Part shown: piece after piece, positions 14,750-23,063 of the stretch
Layout: every line of letters starts with the position of its first letter
Position numbering within the stretch: position 1 is the first letter of the stretch
Source of the DNA: 2-12-FULL-40-12 sp964518135
Lineage (GTDB): Bacteria > Patescibacteriota > Minisyncoccia > Minisyncoccales > 2-12-FULL-40-12
NCBI GenBank assembly: GCA_964518135.1
Contig: CAZFEY010000004.1
Span: 1 to 33,389, forward strand
DNA: 33,389 bases
Direction of reading: 5' to 3'
Notes under the pieces: generated by a model
What the model was told of the DNA's origin: nothing
The model's input: only the letters and a program-made list of their open reading frames with translations
Databases searched by the model: none
Position numbers and translations under genes: made by a program

Positions 14750-17234
14750 GACACTTCTTGAATTTCTTTCCAGAACCGCACGGACAAGGATCATTGCGCC
14801 CTACTTTTTTCTCTCCGCCTTGTACAACCCTATTATGATTATATTCAGCATGTTGATGCGGCACCAAACTCACTCTTAACATCATATTCATGATGTTGTT
14901 ATCCATTACCGAAAGCAACTGCTTAAAAGATTTGTGTGATTCTGCTTTGTATTCAACCAAAGGATCTTGCTGTCCGTAAGCTCTTAGGCGAACTGAATCT
15001 CTAATGTAATCCATACCTTCCAAGTGTTCCAACCATAAAGCGTCAATTACTTTCAAACAAACGAATTTAGCCACTTCATTAAATTTTTCTCCCAATTCTT
15101 TTTCTTTTTCGGCAAAAGCTTTTTTCTCTTCTTCTGTTTTTAATAAATTTTCTAGTTTTAGTTTAAAATCTTTTGTTTCCAAAAACTCTAATCTCTTCTT
15201 GTAAATAATCTCTCTGTGTTTATTCAAGACATCGTCATAATCCAATAAATGTTTCCTCAAATCAAAGTTCATCCCTTCAATTTTTGCTTGAGCTGATTCA
15301 ATGGCGCCAGAAATCAGTTTTGCTTCAATCGGCTGGTCCTCGGGGATTTTTAATGTTTCCATCATTGCTTTTATTCTGTCCCCACCAAAAATTCTCATCA
15401 AATCATCATCCAAAGAAACGAAAAATCTAGAAGCGCCCGGATCTCCCTGTCTGCCAGCTCGACCTCGAAGCTGATTATCGATTCGTCTTGCCTCATGTCT
15501 TTCTGTTCCAACAATATACAAACCTCCGGTTTCGCGAACCTTGCTAGCTTCTTCCTCGAAAGAAGGATTTCCACCAAGCACTATGTCAACGCCACGGCCT
15601 GCCATATTAGTTGCTATAGTAACAGCGCCCGGTTTTCCAGCCTGAGCAATAATTTCTCCTTCTCTTTCGTGATTTTTGGCATTTAGAATTTGGTGAGGAA
15701 TTCCCTCTCTTTCCAAGAGTTTGCCGAGATATTCATTTTTTTCAACCGACCTAGTGCCAACCAATATTGGTTGTCCCTTTTGATGTCTTTCTTTTATTTC
15801 TTTTACGACAGCTTCTAACTTTCCTTGTGTTGTCTTGAAAATTAAATCTGCCATATCATTCCTTACCATTGGTTTATTTGACGGAACAACGATCACCTCT
15901 AATCCATAAACCTTATGGAACTCTTCGGCAGAGGTGGCGGCAGTACCGGTCATACCGGCTATTTTCTTATACATCCTGAAAAGGTTTTGAAAAGTAATAG
16001 AGGCTAAGGTTAAACTTTCTGGCTGCACCTGAACTCCTTCTTTTGCTTCAATGGCTTGATGTAAACCGCCAGACCACCTGCGTCCCGGCATCAATCTACC
16101 GGTAAATTCATCAATAATAATAATCTGTCCATTTTTTACGATATAATCTCTGTCTTTAGAAAACAAAGGTCTCCCATCTTTTGGATTAATGGCCTGCGCC
16201 CTCATGGCTTGTTCTAGATGATGTAAATATTTTATGCCCTTTTCTTCGTAAATACTCTGTACGCCCAAGATTTTTTCGATTTTTGCAATGCCGGACTCGC
16301 TTAAAGAAACTGCCCTGCTCTTTTCGTCTATTTCATAATCCACTTCTGAATTTAACTTTGGCACAATCCTGGCAAATTCTTGGTACCATTTTGAACTTTC
16401 TTGATCTGGAGCTGAAATTATCAAGGGAGTTCTGGCCTCATCAATAAGGATAGAATCAACCTCATCAACTATGGCAAAATGAGAATCTCTTTGAGATTTT
16501 TGTTCCAAGCTATAAACCATATTGTCTTTCAAGTAATCGAATCCGAATTCATTGTTGGTTCCGTAAGTGATATCGGCTTCGTATGCTTCTCTGCGCGAAA
16601 CCGGCCTTAAATAACTCTCAAATGCCTTAAAGCCTCCGATGGTATCTCGTTCTTTATCCTGAATCTTGGAGCTTGAAGCTTGAAGATCATTACCAATATT
16701 CTCTGTATCATGTTTTAAGTTTCGCGCTTCAAGATGTTCTGGATCATAAACAAAAGCCGTATCATGGACTATACATCCTGTTGATAATCCCAACGCATAA
16801 AATATCTGTCCCATCCAAACCGCATCTCTCTTTGCTAAATAATCATTAACTGTAACCAAATGACAACCTTTTCCATCAAGAGCATTTAAATACAAAGGCA
16901 AAGTAGCAGTTAGCGTTTTTCCTTCTCCTGTTTTCATTTCTGCGATTTTGCCTTGATGCAAAACAATACCACCAACCAACTGCACATCAAAGTGGCGCTG
17001 ATTTAACACTCTCTTGGCAGCTTCTCTTGTTAACGCAAAGGCTTCTGGCAAAATATCATCCAGATTCTCGCCTTTAGCAATTTTTTCCTTAAATTCTGCA
17101 GTTTTATTCTTTAATTGTTCCTCCGAAAAACTTTTGAATTCTTCCTCAAAAGAATTAATCCTTACAACAATCGGCCGCAGGTTTTTAAGATATTTTTCGT
17201 TGGCATCGCCAAAGATTTTATTTAGAAATCTCAT
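14739..17234 (-). CDS. secA: Protein translocase ATPase SecA
   Basis: Motor ATPase that pushes preproteins through SecYEG. 831 aa, slightly shorter than E. coli SecA (901). Walker A is MKTGEGKT at residues 100-107, and Walker B is DEVD at 257-260, followed by SILIDEARTPLIIS. Later come TNMAGRGVDIVLGG and QLRGRAGRQGDPG of the second nucleotide domain. The C-terminal zinc motif has Cys817, Cys819, Cys828 and His829, the SecB/ribosome-binding type tail. Residues about 168-208 are longer than usual between VYDPEH and LRPVSRREAY and include a Gln/Ser segment encoded by a repeated GCTTGAA unit. The start (MRFLNKIFGD) is well conserved. Upstream lies a 26-bp-periodic array that repeats this start (17235-17338). 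Confidence 0.97.
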   Translation of the reverse strand: MRFLNKIFGDANEKYLKNLRPIVVRINSFEEEFKSFSEEQLKNKTAEFKEKIAKGENLDDILPEAFALTREAAKRVLNQRHFDVQLVGGIVLHQGKIAEMKTGEGKTLTATLPLYLNALDGKGCHLVTVNDYLAKRDAVWMGQIFYALGLSTGCIVHDTAFVYDPEHLEARNLKHDTENIGNDLQASSSKIQDKERDTIGGFKAFESYLRPVSRREAYEADITYGTNNEFGFDYLKDNMVYSLEQKSQRDSHFAIVDEVDSILIDEARTPLIISAPDQESSKWYQEFARIVPKLNSEVDYEIDEKSRAVSLSESGIAKIEKILGVQSIYEEKGIKYLHHLEQAMRAQAINPKDGRPLFSKDRDYIVKNGQIIIIDEFTGRLMPGRRWSGGLHQAIEAKEGVQVQPESLTLASITFQNLFRMYKKIAGMTGTAATSAEEFHKVYGLEVIVVPSNKPMVRNDMADLIFKTTQGKLEAVVKEIKERHQKGQPILVGTRSVEKNEYLGKLLEREGIPHQILNAKNHEREGEIIAQAGKPGAVTIATNMAGRGVDIVLGGNPSFEEEASKVRETGGLYIVGTERHEARRIDNQLRGRAGRQGDPGASRFFVSLDDDLMRIFGGDRIKAMMETLKIPEDQPIEAKLISGAIESAQAKIEGMNFDLRKHLLDYDDVLNKHREIIYKKRLEFLETKDFKLKLENLLKTEEEKKAFAEKEKELGEKFNEVAKFVCLKVIDALWLEHLEGMDYIRDSVRLRAYGQQDPLVEYKAESHKSFKQLLSVMDNNIMNMMLRVSLVPHQHAEYNHNRVVQGGEKKVGRNDPCPCGSGKKFKKCHGK

Positions 17235-17338
17235 ATTTAAATTTTGTTCAAAAAACTCATATTAAAATTTTAATTCAAAATTTCATTCTTAAATTTTGTT
17301 CAGCAAACTCATAATCAGTATTTTACTCTTTTGAGCAT
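17235..17338 (-). repeat. 26-bp tandem array of degenerate secA start copies with mini-ORFs
   Basis: ATGs occur on the minus strand at 17312, 17286, 17260 and 17234 (the last is the secA start), exactly 26 nt apart. The unit has the form ATGAG-TTT--TGAACAAAAT. Units at 17312 and 17260 encode MSLLNKI-stop and MSFLNKI-stop, compared with MRFLNKIFG of SecA. The unit at 17286 gives MKF-stop. A further ATG at 17338 (MLKRVKY-stop) is in phase but weakly similar. 26 is not a multiple of three, so each unit is in a different frame. Confidence 0.8.
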
Positions 17339-17344
17339 AAAAAG

Positions 17345-17376
17345 AAAGAGACGCATTTGCGCCCTTCCTCCATCTA
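17345..17376 (-). terminator. Weak terminator-like hairpin after the surface protein gene
   Basis: On the minus strand GGCGC-AAAT-GCGTC forms a 5-bp stem (one G-U pair), followed by TCTTTCTTTTT. It lies between the surface protein stop and secA. The stem is short, so this is tentative. Confidence 0.3.
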
Positions 17377-17425
17377 TCTTCTTCTATTTTCTACTTTCTA
17401 CTTTCTAAATTCTAACTTCTATTCC

Positions 17426-19045
17426 CTAGAATGGCGATATCTCTCTCCATTTAGGCAATGGCAAGCCGCCACCCGTCAGGGATTTAGTAAAACGACAACT
17501 GTAAAGACCGCTTTGGCCATTATCTTCTCCGACCCTCAAAGTAACATTTTGAGGCGAGACAAGAGCACCCACAGAAAATTTACCATAAGGATTCTTTGCT
17601 GTACTACCAGATCCAAAACCATATTGAAAATCATTGGCCGGATCGGGAATAAGCCATGACCAAATAGAGCATAAAGCACCATCTCCATTACCGCTAAGGT
17701 CATTGTAGCATTTGGTTACTTTGGTTGGATCGATCGGACAAGATTCGTTATAAGAATAATCTTCAGGTCCTGGGCCAACAGGCGGATTATCGATATTTAT
17801 ATTTATAACTTCTTGAACTGAACAAAATTGGACTACTTGACTTTCCACAACAGGATCTGGATCCCAATGAAAATCTACCGAAGGATAAGGGAATCTTGGA
17901 GTTCTAAAGCGCGTGCCCAATAAAGACCCTGCATCTATCAATTCGCCTCCTCCAAGACAAGTAGGCAAGCTCCATTCAGACTTATTCCCATCACCATCCC
18001 AGACTTCGACTCTCCAGCAATATTCGGCGTTATAACTTAATTCGTTCGCTCCTGGTGCGGTTTTAACATTAACGTTCGAGAAAGATGACGAATTGCCCGG
18101 TAAAGAAGTAATATCGACAGTTGAAGGAGAATTATCTGGATCTATCGAAACATCATATACCTGTAAATGATATTGATTCTGCGCACCACCAGAGCCAGGA
18201 GTATAAGTCCAATTAAATCTGGCATTCCCTGTTGGTGATTGAGCACAGAAATCTCCAGTTACCCCATTAGCAACAACTGTTGGTGGCGTACTAACGGTTG
18301 CTCCAAGATTGGTATATACGCCATAATCATTACCATCTTGTGTAATACCGCTAAATTTAATCCACCCTACAACTGCTTCGCTCAAAGAATCGTCCCCACC
18401 CCAAGCATAACCCCTAAAGCTCGCAGGGGTTGTAGCTGTGTCAATATAAACACCGTAATTATTACCGTCTTGGGTAGTGCCTCTAAATTTAATCCAACCA
18501 TCCCAACCGCCGAGCGTCTGCCCTTCAGGATTAACTGCGCGGTAAGCCCTTGCCCAGCCAGCAACTTCATAATCATTAAGGTCTTCGCATGGTTGCCCAC
18601 TTGCGCTTGGCAAATCTACACAAACCGAATAATTTGGCCCGGCTGGATACGGACCGCTTGGATTAAATTGAATCCAGCCAACACCCGTAGGATTGCCGCT
18701 AGCGTCAGGCCCTGTTGATGCCCATGCATATCCAGAAAACATTCCCGTATTAGTGTCTATACGAACACCGTATTTCGTTGGCTTACAATCGGTCAAAGAT
18801 TCGGGGGGACCAGGATTATGAATACGGCAATTATTGAAATTTATCCACCCAATCATAGAATCGGCTACATTATCACCATTATCATCTTCTCCCGACCAAG
18901 CAAAACCCCATACGTTATGCTCGTTAATAGGCCCGGCCTCAACCTTATTGGACGTTCTTTCATTGAAAAAGATAAAAATCGATAAAATAATTATACCGAC
19001 TATAGCTATCGAGAAAATTTTTCTGGGAAATTTATTGAAGATCAT
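17426..19045 (-). CDS. Secreted/anchored surface protein with GW-F repeats
   Basis: 539 aa. The N-terminus is basic and then hydrophobic (about residues 10-27), a signal peptide or membrane anchor. Residues about 40-270 contain at least four copies of a unit of 40-60 residues built on YGVxIDT...FxGYAWG...VGWIKF; examples are VWGFAWSGEDDNGD, GVGWIQFNPSG, GWDGWIKFRG and VVGWIKFSG. A fibronectin-III-like segment follows (ARFNWTYTPGSGG to YCWRVEVWDGDGN), then a Cys-containing PKD/Ig-like tail ending LPKWREISPF. Such proteins are common on Parcubacteria surfaces; their role is not established. A possible TATAAT (19058-19063) lies only 13 bases before the ATG, so the leader would be very short. Confidence 0.7.
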   Translation of the reverse strand: MIFNKFPRKIFSIAIVGIIILSIFIFFNERTSNKVEAGPINEHNVWGFAWSGEDDNGDNVADSMIGWINFNNCRIHNPGPPESLTDCKPTKYGVRIDTNTGMFSGYAWASTGPDASGNPTGVGWIQFNPSGPYPAGPNYSVCVDLPSASGQPCEDLNDYEVAGWARAYRAVNPEGQTLGGWDGWIKFRGTTQDGNNYGVYIDTATTPASFRGYAWGGDDSLSEAVVGWIKFSGITQDGNDYGVYTNLGATVSTPPTVVANGVTGDFCAQSPTGNARFNWTYTPGSGGAQNQYHLQVYDVSIDPDNSPSTVDITSLPGNSSSFSNVNVKTAPGANELSYNAEYCWRVEVWDGDGNKSEWSLPTCLGGGELIDAGSLLGTRFRTPRFPYPSVDFHWDPDPVVESQVVQFCSVQEVININIDNPPVGPGPEDYSYNESCPIDPTKVTKCYNDLSGNGDGALCSIWSWLIPDPANDFQYGFGSGSTAKNPYGKFSVGALVSPQNVTLRVGEDNGQSGLYSCRFTKSLTGGGLPLPKWREISPF

Positions 19046-19088
19046 ACTAATAAATCCATTATAACAAAAATTGTGTCAATGGGTAATA

Positions 19089-19709
19089 TTAAAACGCGGC
19101 AAAACCCGTAATGGCTTTGAAAATAAAGTTGGTTGCTAAAATTATCCAATCAAAGAAAAGAAATAATACAACGAAGAAGATAACGAAGCTGTAGCGCGAA
19201 AGAAAATGTTTCGCATCGTTCATTGTGTCCGGCAGAACCGCAAAAAGAACATGCGAACCGTCTAATGGCGGTATGGGCACCAAATTAAAAACCGCCAGAA
19301 TAATATTTATAAAAACAATATAGGTCAATATAAAAAATAGGCTTGGGTTAAAAAAATTATCTGGCAAAAATCGCAAAATCAATCCAAACACTAAGGCCAA
19401 AGACAAATTAGATGCTGGGCCGGCCAATGCTACTTTTGCATAACCATATTTTTGGTCTCGCAGATTAAAAGGATTAACCGGCACTGGCTTTGCCCAACCA
19501 AACACAATTCCCGCATCGACCAGCACCAAAAACAAAGGCAGAAGAATCGACCCGAATAAATCTAAGTGTGGAATAGGATTTAGAGTAAGGCGGCCAAGGT
19601 TCTTAGCCGTAGAATCCCCGAGATGGTTTGCGATTACGCCATGAGAAACCTCATGCAAGACAACCGAGAACAGCAAAACCAAAATTATAAATACAAAACT
19701 AAAATCCAT
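19089..19709 (-). CDS. M50-family site-2-type membrane metalloprotease
   Basis: 206 aa with four to five hydrophobic segments. The zinc motif HEVSH is at residues 19-23 (HExxH), and the third ligand is Asp150 in NLVPIPPLDGSH, which matches the NPDG-type motif of site-2 proteases. It is a short form without PDZ domain, like the small M50 proteins common in CPR and Chloroflexi. It probably cleaves membrane-embedded substrates; the target is unknown. A possible -10 (TATACT, 19724-19729) lies close to the ATG, again implying a short leader. It is divergent from rpmB and 43 bp before the surface protein gene. Confidence 0.9.
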   Translation of the reverse strand: MDFSFVFIILVLLFSVVLHEVSHGVIANHLGDSTAKNLGRLTLNPIPHLDLFGSILLPLFLVLVDAGIVFGWAKPVPVNPFNLRDQKYGYAKVALAGPASNLSLALVFGLILRFLPDNFFNPSLFFILTYIVFINIILAVFNLVPIPPLDGSHVLFAVLPDTMNDAKHFLSRYSFVIFFVVLFLFFDWIILATNFIFKAITGFAAF

Positions 19710-19846
19710 GATTTTATTGTCTTAGTATAATACATTCTTGAAAAAAAACGAAATTCCTGTTAAAGTGTTATGGTAGTCGCAATTGAACAACTTACAAATC
19801 GAAGTTGTGATAATTCAGAAAGCACGTCGTCGGCTTAATTATCTTC

Positions 19847-19876
19847 TTGACGAAACATTCCAGCCGCGACTATTAC
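19847..19876 (+). promoter_or_regulatory. Possible promoter of rpmB-pepA
   Basis: TTGACG (19847-19852), 18-bp spacer, TATTAC (19871-19876). The leader to the rpmB ATG at 19974 would be about 90 nt. Both hexamers deviate from consensus, so this is tentative. Confidence 0.4.
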
Positions 19877-19973
19877 TCCCCAGCAACAAATGTTTGGTGG
19901 AGTAAAATCTAACTTAGGCGGCTGGGTCCGTAATGCTTTCCTCGTCATCTCAACTTCTAAATCGTTTATCATT

Positions 19974-20177
19974 ATGAGACAGTGCGCTATTTGTGGTAAA
20001 ACTTCGCAGGTGGTATGGCGAAGATCCAGGCTAAGGGCTGGGAAATATAACCCTACCGTCAAAAGGAGACAACATCCCAATCTCCAATGGGTCAAGTTAA
20101 AGACGAGCGAAAGAGTGAAGGCTTGTGCCCAATGTATTAAAAAAATACACAACAAAACAAAGTTGAAAGCTCAATAA
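19974..20177 (+). CDS. rpmB: Large ribosomal subunit protein bL28
   Basis: 67 aa, beginning MRQCAICGKT. The zinc-binding pairs Cys4/Cys7 and Cys51/Cys54 are present, and the RRSRLRAGKYNPTVKRRQHPNLQWVKL stretch (here residues 16-42) carries the L28 signature of a SxR--RK-NP--Q-- type. The frame is open upstream to an ATG at 19890, but the extra 28 residues do not belong to L28, so I use the ATG at 19974. No Shine-Dalgarno sequence is seen. It lies three bases before pepA, so the two are probably co-translated. Confidence 0.93.
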   Translation: MRQCAICGKTSQVVWRRSRLRAGKYNPTVKRRQHPNLQWVKLKTSERVKACAQCIKKIHNKTKLKAQ

Positions 20178-20180
20178 TTT

Positions 20181-21719
20181 ATGCAGATCAACTGCGTTTC
20201 AACAAAAGATATCAAAGCCGAAGGATTATTCTTTGGATTTTTCAAGGAGGATAAAATAGAGAAAGATGGTCTTTTCATGGATCTTCCTTCTGATATTAAA
20301 AAGCTGATATTGCAATTCTCTAAAGACGAATTCAAAAAAGAGGAAGGAGAAATAAAATCTCTCTGGCTATCCAGCAAAAACCCTTCAAAAGTGGTTCTAT
20401 TTGGCTTGGGAGACAAGGCAAAATGGAATGAAAGAAAAATTCATTTAATCCCCCGCTTATTCATACAATACGCCAAAAACAATAAGATAGAATCGTTTAC
20501 AACTTGTTTGGATAAAGATTTTGGAAGCAGCACAAAAGAAGCTGCTAAGAATTTTACAATCAATACCTTATTGGCAGATTTCGAATTTAATAAATATAAG
20601 GAAGAACCAAAAGGAGGATGGTCAAAAATCAAAAATGTAAATCTTGTCTCCAAACAATCAATTTCGGAAATACAAGCCGGTATAAAAGAAGGGATCATCA
20701 TCGGGGAGGAGACAAATCTTTGCAGAAATCTATCTAATACGCCAGGTGGAGACATGACGCCAGCTAGGCTCGCCGAAGCAGCAGCAAAGGCGGCAAAAAC
20801 TAACGGGTTTCACATAAAAACATTGAGACAAAAGGAAATGCGAAAATTAGGAATGGGAGGAATTTTAGGAGTTGCTAAAGGATCTCTGGAAAAACCTTAT
20901 TTTATCGTCATCGAATACAAGGGCATACCAAAAAAAGACCGCATCTTGAGGAGAGATTCGCTACGCGAATTGCGAAAACCACTTGTCTTGGTTGGCAAGG
21001 GAGTGACCTTTGATACTGGCGGTTTAAATTTGAAATCTGAACAAGGAATCTACGAAATGCATATGGATATGTCTGGAGGATCGGCGGTTATCCATGGAAT
21101 AGCGGCCATTGCCAGACTAAAACTTCCCATTAATGCGATAGGATTAATTCCGGCTGTTGAAAATATGCCTTCTGGTTCAAGTTATCACCCCGGCGATATA
21201 CTTAAAACGATGTCTGGCAAAACAATAGAGGTAATCAATACTGATGCCGAAGGCAGAATTATTTTGGCTGATGCGCTTTATTATGGAGCCAAAAAATACA
21301 ACCCCGGACTCATGGTTGATTTTGCAACTTTAACCGGAGCAGCTTTGGTTGCTTTAGGAAATTATTGCTCTGCCATATTCACCAATCAAAACAAGATACA
21401 AGATAAGCTTATTGATATTGGCGACAAGTGCGGAGATTATGTCTGGCCGTTGCCTCTCTGGGACGAATATTTATTGGATATAAAAGGAACTCTTGGAGAT
21501 GTTGCTAATCTTGGTAAAACCGGAAGAGCCGGGGGGGCTATTCATGGCGCTAAATTCTTAGAACAATTCATTGATAACGCTCCTTGGGCCCACATTGACA
21601 TTGCCCCAAGAATGACCACAGCCGAGGGAGAGTTTTTGGCGAAAGGTGCTGCCGGCACCGGAGTCCGCTATATCGTAGAACTTGCCAAGGAATATCCACA
21701 AATAATTAAAAAATTGTAA
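20181..21719 (+). CDS. pepA: Leucyl aminopeptidase (M17 family)
   Basis: Cytosolic two-metal aminopeptidase that removes N-terminal residues from peptides. 512 aa, full length. The metal ligands line up with E. coli PepA shifted by three: Lys273, Asp278, Asp296, Asp355, Glu357. The catalytic Lys285 and Arg359 are also present. Motifs are VGKGVTFDTGG and the family signature NTDAEGRIILADAL. Residues about 253-265 (RILRRDSLRELR) look like a small insertion encoded by a palindromic DNA segment (GATTCGCTACGCGAAT). It sits three bases after rpmB and is followed 16 bases later by tRNA-Pro. Confidence 0.95.
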   Translation: MQINCVSTKDIKAEGLFFGFFKEDKIEKDGLFMDLPSDIKKLILQFSKDEFKKEEGEIKSLWLSSKNPSKVVLFGLGDKAKWNERKIHLIPRLFIQYAKNNKIESFTTCLDKDFGSSTKEAAKNFTINTLLADFEFNKYKEEPKGGWSKIKNVNLVSKQSISEIQAGIKEGIIIGEETNLCRNLSNTPGGDMTPARLAEAAAKAAKTNGFHIKTLRQKEMRKLGMGGILGVAKGSLEKPYFIVIEYKGIPKKDRILRRDSLRELRKPLVLVGKGVTFDTGGLNLKSEQGIYEMHMDMSGGSAVIHGIAAIARLKLPINAIGLIPAVENMPSGSSYHPGDILKTMSGKTIEVINTDAEGRIILADALYYGAKKYNPGLMVDFATLTGAALVALGNYCSAIFTNQNKIQDKLIDIGDKCGDYVWPLPLWDEYLLDIKGTLGDVANLGKTGRAGGAIHGAKFLEQFIDNAPWAHIDIAPRMTTAEGEFLAKGAAGTGVRYIVELAKEYPQIIKKL

Positions 21720-21735
21720 TTTTGTAAAAAATAAA

Positions 21736-21807
21736 CGGGCCATAGTGTAGCGGTAACATGCACCCTTGGGGTGGGTGTGACGGTGGGTTCAACTCCCACT
21801 GGCCCGA
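21736..21807 (+). tRNA. tRNA-Pro (anticodon GGG)
   Basis: Acceptor CGGGCCA/TGGCCCG (7 bp), anticodon stem CACCC/GGGTG with loop TTGGGGT, T arm GTGGG-TTCAACT-CCCAC, discriminator A. The D stem has two wobble pairs. CCA is not encoded. 72 nt. Confidence 0.95.
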
Positions 21808-21842
21808 CAAAAAGCAAATAAGAACTCCCGTCATCCCGACAA

Positions 21843-21871
21843 CAAAAATCCCCGAGCTATTGCTTAGGGAT
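21843..21871 (-). terminator. Intrinsic terminator after the M19 dipeptidase gene
   Basis: On the minus strand ATCCCTAAGC-AATA-GCTCGGGGAT with one mismatch and one G-U pair, then TTTTTG. It lies between the dipeptidase stop and the convergent tRNA-Pro. Confidence 0.75.
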
Positions 21872-21892
21872 ATTATTCCAAGGATTTTGGCT

Positions 21893-22864
21893 TTAAAGAT
21901 TTTCTAGGAAAAATCTGCGAAGATTCTTCCCGCAAACCTTTTCAGCGATTGCAACAGAATACCTCTCTGAGATTGCCTCAAAAAGATATTCCATCCTCTT
22001 GGGAGAATTTAAGACCATTGGCTGATCTGGGAATCTCGCTCCCATCTCGCCGGCAGGATCCAACTTGTCTTTCATGAACCCAAACTGCTTTGCAGCAACT
22101 TCGGGATCCTGATAGACATAAACTCCGTCAGAACCAACCGCGACCGCGTTTTCGCCACACACACCGATCAGATGATCGAGGTGCTGAAAGAAGGGCTCAA
22201 TAGAATCATCCTCCGGATGGAGAGCGAAAGTAAGAGTATAGAGTCCTACTACTCCGCCCTTATCTACGATACCCCTCAACAGATCGTCGGGCAAATTTCG
22301 CAATCCTGCGGTAGGATGCGGATTCGGATAATGACGATACACATCATAGCATCCGGTATGAGAAACAAACACGCCTCTCCTTGCGACTTTCAACGCCGAT
22401 CGCACCGTCAAATGACTAGCATGCGACAGATCGACAATTATCTTGTTCTGTAAACAGAACAAGATAAATTCCCTACCAGTAGGCGAAAGATCTCTTTCGG
22501 GTTCCAGGAACCCCCCTCCGTAGGGAGAATTTTCCTGATACGCGAGCTGCATGATTCGCACGCCCGCATCGTAGAGACGTCTGATCGAAGCCTCACCGCC
22601 ATCGTATGGTGGCGATTGAAGTCCAAATATGACTCCTGTCCCCTCGTCACGGTTGAGATCTGCTGATCTCAACACGGGATAAAGCTGATCCTGGCTCAAA
22701 ATACACTCCTTAAAGCTATTGTGAGCTTTAAGGATATCCTCTGTGGTTTTGCACCATGGAGGAGCAGATGTGACATGAGCGAGATCCAGCTTTAGTCCTG
22801 CATCGGCTACGGGCGGTTTGCCCTGTAGGTTCAGGAAACCCAAACTATCAGCTAAGAAATGCAT
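21893..22864 (-). CDS. M19-family (renal dipeptidase-like) peptidase
   Basis: 323 aa. TIM-barrel metallopeptidase of family M19. Visible landmarks: IFGLQSPPYDGG, LYDAGVRIMQLAYQENSP, VDLSHAS (His148), FVSHTG (His169) and VAVGSDG (Asp246). The Glu that bridges the metals in renal dipeptidase is Gln83 here. M19 members with a GFQN-type motif also carry Gln, so this is a subfamily trait rather than damage. The N-terminal HxD ligand pair is not obvious. A perfect AAAGGAGGT site lies before the ATG. Its promoter is perfect and it has its own terminator. Its base composition is clearly more G+C-rich than its neighbours, which suggests acquisition by transfer. Substrate unknown. Confidence 0.82.
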   Translation of the reverse strand: MHFLADSLGFLNLQGKPPVADAGLKLDLAHVTSAPPWCKTTEDILKAHNSFKECILSQDQLYPVLRSADLNRDEGTGVIFGLQSPPYDGGEASIRRLYDAGVRIMQLAYQENSPYGGGFLEPERDLSPTGREFILFCLQNKIIVDLSHASHLTVRSALKVARRGVFVSHTGCYDVYRHYPNPHPTAGLRNLPDDLLRGIVDKGGVVGLYTLTFALHPEDDSIEPFFQHLDHLIGVCGENAVAVGSDGVYVYQDPEVAAKQFGFMKDKLDPAGEMGARFPDQPMVLNSPKRMEYLFEAISERYSVAIAEKVCGKNLRRFFLENL

Positions 22865-22931
22865 TACGGACCTCCTTTTTCTGTTTTTTTTGTAATATTG
22901 GTCCTTATTTAAATTTTAAGAGCATATATTA

Positions 22932-22960
22932 ATTATAGCAAAGTATTGAGTTATTGTCAA
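22932..22960 (-). promoter_or_regulatory. Perfect consensus promoter of the M19 dipeptidase gene
   Basis: Minus strand: TTGACA (plus 22955-22960), 17-bp spacer ending TGC, TATAAT (plus 22932-22937). The leader of about 60 nt contains GGACC, which can pair with the GGTCC that overlaps the Shine-Dalgarno sequence, so some control of translation is possible. Confidence 0.9.
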
Positions 22961-23010
22961 TAGAAATATAGTCATCCAAATTTAGGATATCCCGACAAAA
23001 TAATTTACGC

Positions 23011-23045
23011 CATCAAAAACAAAAGGCCGGACTATAATGCCCGGC
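23011..23045 (-). terminator. Intrinsic terminator after the XRE regulator
   Basis: Minus strand: GCCGGGC (plus 23039-23045) pairs with GTCCGGC (plus 23026-23032, one G-U pair) around an ATTATA loop, followed by CTTTTGTTTTTG. Confidence 0.8.
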
Positions 23046-23063
23046 GAGAGCGTAGAATTACGA

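Noticed and set aside
17289..17312. MSLLNKI and MSFLNKI mini-ORFs annotated as real peptide genes
   Set aside because: They are too short to support on their own; kept as part of the secA upstream array instead.
19835..20155. Minus-strand 106-codon frame over rpmB
   Set aside because: The plus-strand frame encodes bL28 with both zinc-binding Cys pairs; the antisense frame has no family features.
21893..22864. M19 dipeptidase as an inactivated enzyme because the bridging Glu is Gln83
   Set aside because: A subfamily of M19 with GFQN-type motifs carries Gln at this position, and the reading frame is intact with strong expression signals.
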